This document shows, piece after piece, positions 60,720 to 64,000 of a stretch of 64,000 nt of DNA. Below the pieces are notes generated by a model. It searched no databases. It saw only the letters and a program-made list of their open reading frames with translations, and was not told where the DNA came from. How positions within the stretch are numbered: position 1 is the stretch's first letter; the number at the start of each line of letters is the position of its first letter. Position numbers and translations under genes: made by a program. The stretch comes from an uncultured Acidobacteriota bacterium (GTDB taxonomy: Bacteria > Acidobacteriota > Blastocatellia > Pyrinomonadales > Pyrinomonadaceae). The stretch is from positions 62,001 through 126,000 of the forward strand of contig CALMAH010000024.1 of the NCBI GenBank assembly GCA_937859595.1. Direction: 5' to 3'.

Positions 60720-63323
60720 ATGAAAAGCCTGCTCACCTCCCTAACGGCCCTATCGCTTTTGTTTGCGTCGGTTATCCCCGTTTGGTCCCAAAGAGGAACA
60801 CCCTCCGACAATAAGGAAGTTAAAGGCATAGTTACGCCACGATCAAATGAATTGACCGCGCGATTTGGCAAGATCTACGCAGTTTCGAACGGTACCCTTG
60901 TGAATATTGCATGGGAGATGGAGCAGGAGAGAGGCGTTTTGGGATTTAACGTCTACCGCGAGTCCATTAACGGCCCTACCAGAATAAACGATCAGATCAT
61001 TTCCGGGTCCGCATTGCTTTTCGGAAGGGAAACCTCTGCGGGCACCAAATATGACGCCGAGGATGAAAGGCCCAGAGAGGGCTCATTTTATCGTATCGAA
61101 GCTATCAACCTTGATGGCCGGTCGATCTTCAGTGAAGCTGTTTGGTCGGCTCGAATAGACGAAGGCTTTCAAAAGACAGAGGACAAAGCTTCTACCCGGA
61201 GGCCGGATGGATTCTTCGGGGGATCTGACCTCGACCTGCCGCAGGAAGTTCTTGACGAGATAGACACTTCTCAAACGACGACCGATCCGGATACCCATCG
61301 TTGGGTAATTTCGCGTCCGGGAGTCAAGATCGGCGTCCGAGGCGAAGGACTTGTGCGGGTAACGCGCGGACAATTGCAGGCGGGAGGATTTGATGTGGAT
61401 TCAGACCCGGCGTTTTGGCAGCTTTATCTTCGCGGGGTAGAGCAAGCTATAGTCGTCGAACCGGCCGGTCAATTTATCGAGTTTTACGGTAGAGGGGTCG
61501 ATACGCCGGAAAGTGATATTGGAATGTACTTCCTAGTGTCGGGAACAAATGCGGGCAAGCGAATGGCTACGCGTTCGTCGCGTCCGTCTTCCGGCGCGGT
61601 CGTTTCGCCGAATTATTCTCAGAAATTCGTTTTGAAGGAGCGCACCAACTATACGAACCAAATAAGGAATGGCGATGCTGAAAATTTCTGGGGCAGGATC
61701 GTAACGAACACAGGGACAACACTCAATTTCAATCTTACCGGTGTTGATCCGGATCGGCCTGAGGCCGAGATCACCATCCGATTCCAGGGTTTTTCGATAA
61801 ATAATCACTCCGTCCAGTTAACGCTGAACGGTACGCCGCTTAACCCGGCGACGGGAGCGGGACAGATACCTTTCGCGATGACGCAGACCATTCCGACTTC
61901 GCTGTTAAATGAGGGCAACAATCAGCTTCAAATGGCGTCGAGCGCACAGGGCGATACAAATTTTTTTGATGCTGTTGAGGTGAAATTTGACCGGAGGCAT
62001 GTCGCCCAGCAGGGGAAGTTGGGATTCTATACTTTGAACAGGCGTTCGGCCCATGTGCGGGGGTTCCCGTCCGCCAACGTCCGTGTCTTCGACACTACGA
62101 ATACTTCTGGAGTTGAAGAGGTATTGGGTACGACGGTGGTACCAGCGGGTGACGGGACGTTCACGTTACTGTTGACGGGAGCGCGGCCAAGAACGGTCTA
62201 TGCGGTTGGCGAAAATTCGCTATTATCACCGTTTTCGGTCGCTCCGATAAATCCCGAAAATCTTGCTGAACCGACGAACGGGGCTCAGCTTGTTATCATT
62301 GCTCACCATGAACTGATGACCCAGGCCGAAGCCTGGGCCACATACCGGCGTAATCAGGGTTTTTCCGTAGAAGTGGTTGACGTTCGCGATATCTATGACG
62401 AATTTAACTATGGAATATTGAATGCGGATTCGATCAAGAGTTTTTTAAATTATGCGTACATAAACTGGCAGACGGCGCCCCAATATGTACTTCTCGTGGG
62501 CGACGCTTCATTCGATTCGCGAAACTATCTGGGAACCGGCTATTTCAACATGGTCCCGACGCGGATGATCAACACGATCTTCACGGAGACCGGAAGCGAT
62601 GAGTTCCTCGCCGACTTCAATAATGACGGTCTGGCATCGATCTCGATCGGCAGGATACCGGCCCGGACCCCTGAGCGTGTAACCCGTGCGCTTGCTAAGG
62701 TTACGCATTGGGAGGCAAACTTGACCGATCCTCTGGATCGTGGCTCACTGTTCGCATATGATCTTCCGGACGGTTACGATTTTGAGGCGATGAGCCATCG
62801 GATGCGAAATCAACTCCCCGGGACCATGCCGGCCGCCTTTGTTGGGCGCGGGCAGGCTAACTCTCAGGCAAATGTGGTTGCCGCCATCAATTCAGGGAAA
62901 TTCGTCGTCAACTATTCGGGCCATGGTACGACCGGCCTATGGGCCTCGACGGGCTTTTTCGGGATAAGCAATGTTACCTGTACGGGCGGACAAACCCATT
63001 GCATAAATAATCAGAACAACGAATCGTTATTTACGATGTTGACGTGTTTGAATGGCTTTTTCCTAAACCTGACAAACGACAGCCTGGCGGAGTCGCTTTT
63101 GTTCTCTGAAAATGGCGGAGCGGTCGCGGCGTGGGCATCGACCGGTCTGACGACTCCGGACATCCAGGAGATAATGGGACAGAGATTTTACAATCAGCTT
63201 GGCTTGGGTAACATCACAAGGATGGGCGATCTGATAAAAGACGCCAAAACGCAGATACCGGGTGGTATGGACGTAAGGCTTTCATGGGCGTTGATCGGAG
63301 ATCCGATGCTGAGAACTCGATAG
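60720..63323 (+). CDS. Secreted gingipain-type cysteine peptidase (C25)
   Basis: 867 residues. Signal peptide about 1-23 (IPVWSQ), then a beta-rich N-terminal region (an Fn3-like segment near 40-140, ALGFNVYRES-type) and further beta domains to about 510. The C-terminal caspase-like peptidase C25 domain follows (about 518-865). The catalytic dyad is His735 in NYSGHGTTG and Cys776 in LTCLNG; other landmarks are VLLVGDASFDSRN and SIGRIPARTPE. It ends with the domain (LIGDPMLRTR), so there is no type IX secretion C-terminal domain. Probably exported by a general route and active outside the cytosol. Ends at a strong terminator. Confidence 0.9.
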   Translation: MKSLLTSLTALSLLFASVIPVWSQRGTPSDNKEVKGIVTPRSNELTARFGKIYAVSNGTLVNIAWEMEQERGVLGFNVYRESINGPTRINDQIISGSALLFGRETSAGTKYDAEDERPREGSFYRIEAINLDGRSIFSEAVWSARIDEGFQKTEDKASTRRPDGFFGGSDLDLPQEVLDEIDTSQTTTDPDTHRWVISRPGVKIGVRGEGLVRVTRGQLQAGGFDVDSDPAFWQLYLRGVEQAIVVEPAGQFIEFYGRGVDTPESDIGMYFLVSGTNAGKRMATRSSRPSSGAVVSPNYSQKFVLKERTNYTNQIRNGDAENFWGRIVTNTGTTLNFNLTGVDPDRPEAEITIRFQGFSINNHSVQLTLNGTPLNPATGAGQIPFAMTQTIPTSLLNEGNNQLQMASSAQGDTNFFDAVEVKFDRRHVAQQGKLGFYTLNRRSAHVRGFPSANVRVFDTTNTSGVEEVLGTTVVPAGDGTFTLLLTGARPRTVYAVGENSLLSPFSVAPINPENLAEPTNGAQLVIIAHHELMTQAEAWATYRRNQGFSVEVVDVRDIYDEFNYGILNADSIKSFLNYAYINWQTAPQYVLLVGDASFDSRNYLGTGYFNMVPTRMINTIFTETGSDEFLADFNNDGLASISIGRIPARTPERVTRALAKVTHWEANLTDPLDRGSLFAYDLPDGYDFEAMSHRMRNQLPGTMPAAFVGRGQANSQANVVAAINSGKFVVNYSGHGTTGLWASTGFFGISNVTCTGGQTHCINNQNNESLFTMLTCLNGFFLNLTNDSLAESLLFSENGGAVAAWASTGLTTPDIQEIMGQRFYNQLGLGNITRMGDLIKDAKTQIPGGMDVRLSWALIGDPMLRTR

Positions 63324-63346
63324 CGAAATTGCTGTCAATAAAAAGA

Positions 63347-63377
63347 GGGAGTCCGCGAAAACGTGGCTCCCTTTTTT
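63347..63377 (+). terminator. Strong rho-independent terminator of C25 gene
   Basis: GGGAG (63347-63351) / CTCCC (63367-63371) with inner GC pairs and an AAAA loop, followed by T6 (63372-63377). Confidence 0.85.
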
Positions 63378-63382
63378 CATCT

Positions 63383-63458
63383 TGGTACTCGCGGCAGGAG
63401 TCGAACCTGCGACTTCTTCCTCCGGAGGGAAGCGCTCTATCCACTGAGCTACGCGAGC
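63383..63458 (-). tRNA. tRNA-Arg, anticodon CCG
   Basis: Cloverleaf read on the minus strand: acceptor GCTCGCG pairs with CGCGAGT (first pair G-U), D arm GCTC/GAGC, anticodon arm CTTCC-loop CTCCGGA-GGAAG giving CCG, T arm with TTCGACT, discriminator A, and an encoded CCA (63383-63385). Reads CGG codons. Sits between the C25 terminator and a cyclophilin gene. Confidence 0.95.
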
Positions 63459-63481
63459 ATAATTGAAATTATATCACGGGA

Positions 63482-64000
63482 TCAATCCCTCTTCTCTATT
63501 CTTATGGTCCTGATCCTCACCGGCTCGACAGGACGTTCTTTAACTTTCGGTTCAACTCCTGAGATTATTCGGGCGTTGTTCATTCCCTCTATCACCTTAC
63601 CAAACGCCGTGTAATTCTCATTGAAATTAGGCTCAGGCCGAAGGGTGATGAAGAATTGGGAATTGGCCGAATTCGGATCAGCGACGCGTGCCGCCCCCAC
63701 GATCCCGGAAACAAATTCAATGTCGGAGAATTCGGCAGGAACGTTGGGTTTGCTTGAGCCTCCCTGGCCGTCGTTGGTCGGGTCGTCGTCTTTCGAGTTA
63801 GGATCACCGCCCTGTATAACGGTCTCATTTACCCGATGAAAGGTCACGCCGTCATAAAATCCTTCGCGTGCAAGCTCCATAAACCTGGCAACTGCCTGAG
63901 GAGCGATATTTGAATAGAGTTCAATCTTTATCGTGCCGAAGGCGGCGGAATTTTCCATCTCGATCACGGCAATCTCGTCGTCCGCGATCGGTTTCACACC
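63482..64000 (-). CDS. Cyclophilin-type peptidylprolyl isomerase, 5' end outside window
   Basis: Catalyses cis-trans isomerisation of prolyl bonds. The visible 172 codons run off the right edge; the first visible codons (GVKPIADDE) lead into the domain, so a signal peptide or linker is probably missing. Domain motifs: ENSAAFGTIKIELYSN, FHRVNETVIQGGDPN, ANSQFFITLRP and AFGKVIEGM. An internal GTG at 63997 is unlikely as start. Probably periplasmic in this gram-negative context. Confidence 0.92.
   Translation of the reverse strand, partial: GVKPIADDEIAVIEMENSAAFGTIKIELYSNIAPQAVARFMELAREGFYDGVTFHRVNETVIQGGDPNSKDDDPTNDGQGGSSKPNVPAEFSDIEFVSGIVGAARVADPNSANSQFFITLRPEPNFNENYTAFGKVIEGMNNARIISGVEPKVKERPVEPVRIRTIRIEKRD

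Overview
The window looks like a chromosomal segment of an Acidobacteriota, most likely the Blastocatellia/Pyrinomonadaceae side. The main reason is a tandem pair of secreted VWFA proteins of the Acidobacteria-specific VWFA-related family (6602..8697). Supporting signs are an outer-membrane gene set (lpxC, a bamD-like gene, a BepA-like M48 protease), mid-to-high GC, many Pro/Thr/Asn-rich secreted proteins, and several zinc-ribbon membrane proteins. Taxonomy is inference from gene content only. I saw no CRISPR array, rRNA, phage or transposase gene.

Layout. 1-2.6 kb (minus): guaB and a RodZ-like HTH membrane protein. 2.8-6.5 kb (plus): a tight six-gene operon bracketed by two bacterial microcompartment (BMC) hexamer shell genes. 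It contains a CoA-acylating aldehyde dehydrogenase with a long C-terminal tail, a secreted VWA protein, a zinc-ribbon membrane protein and a 33-residue membrane peptide. 6.6-8.7 kb (minus): two translationally coupled VWFA proteins behind a promoter overlapped by one arm of a 13-bp inverted repeat. 8.9-12.6 kb: type IV pilus/type II secretion PilC and PilB plus a secreted protein. 12.6-15 kb: a PLP-dependent dehydratase and gnd. 15-17.1 kb: an AT-richer islet with two atypical secreted or membrane genes, one interrupted by an in-frame TGA. 17.2-22 kb: lpxC, EVE protein, ATP-grasp, metzincin protease.

22-29 kb: an acyl-CoA catabolic neighbourhood with a carboxylase beta subunit, two enoyl-CoA hydratases, an AtuA (DUF1446) protein, a stand-alone AtuA C-terminal-like protein and a B12-binding mutase subunit. 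Two interspersed palindromic repeats have altered coding sequences here: one lies in frame inside atuA and another supplies the stop codon of the AtuA-like gene. 29-43.7 kb: sterol desaturase, CAP protein, def, pruA, fmt, trhO, rsmB, PASTA protein, rpe, BamD-like and TPR proteins, M48 protease.

43.9-50.6 kb: a 1217-residue BrxC/DUF6079-like P-loop protein with no BREX partner nearby, then a DUF2520-fur-ferredoxin-like-TPR operon in which the ferredoxin-like protein lacks one cluster cysteine. 50.6-64 kb: MscS channel with a cyclic-nucleotide-binding domain, ggt, tandem zinc-ribbon proteins, OB-fold lipoprotein, CrtC-like hydratase, acnA, a gingipain-type C25 peptidase, tRNA-Arg(CCG) and a cyclophilin running off the end.

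Most intervening genes are ordinary housekeeping genes. The candidates for undescribed biology are the BMC operon with envelope-type partners, the solitary BrxC-like ATPase, and the AtuA neighbourhood with its repeat insertions. All functional statements are from reading sequence and recalling families; no database search was run.
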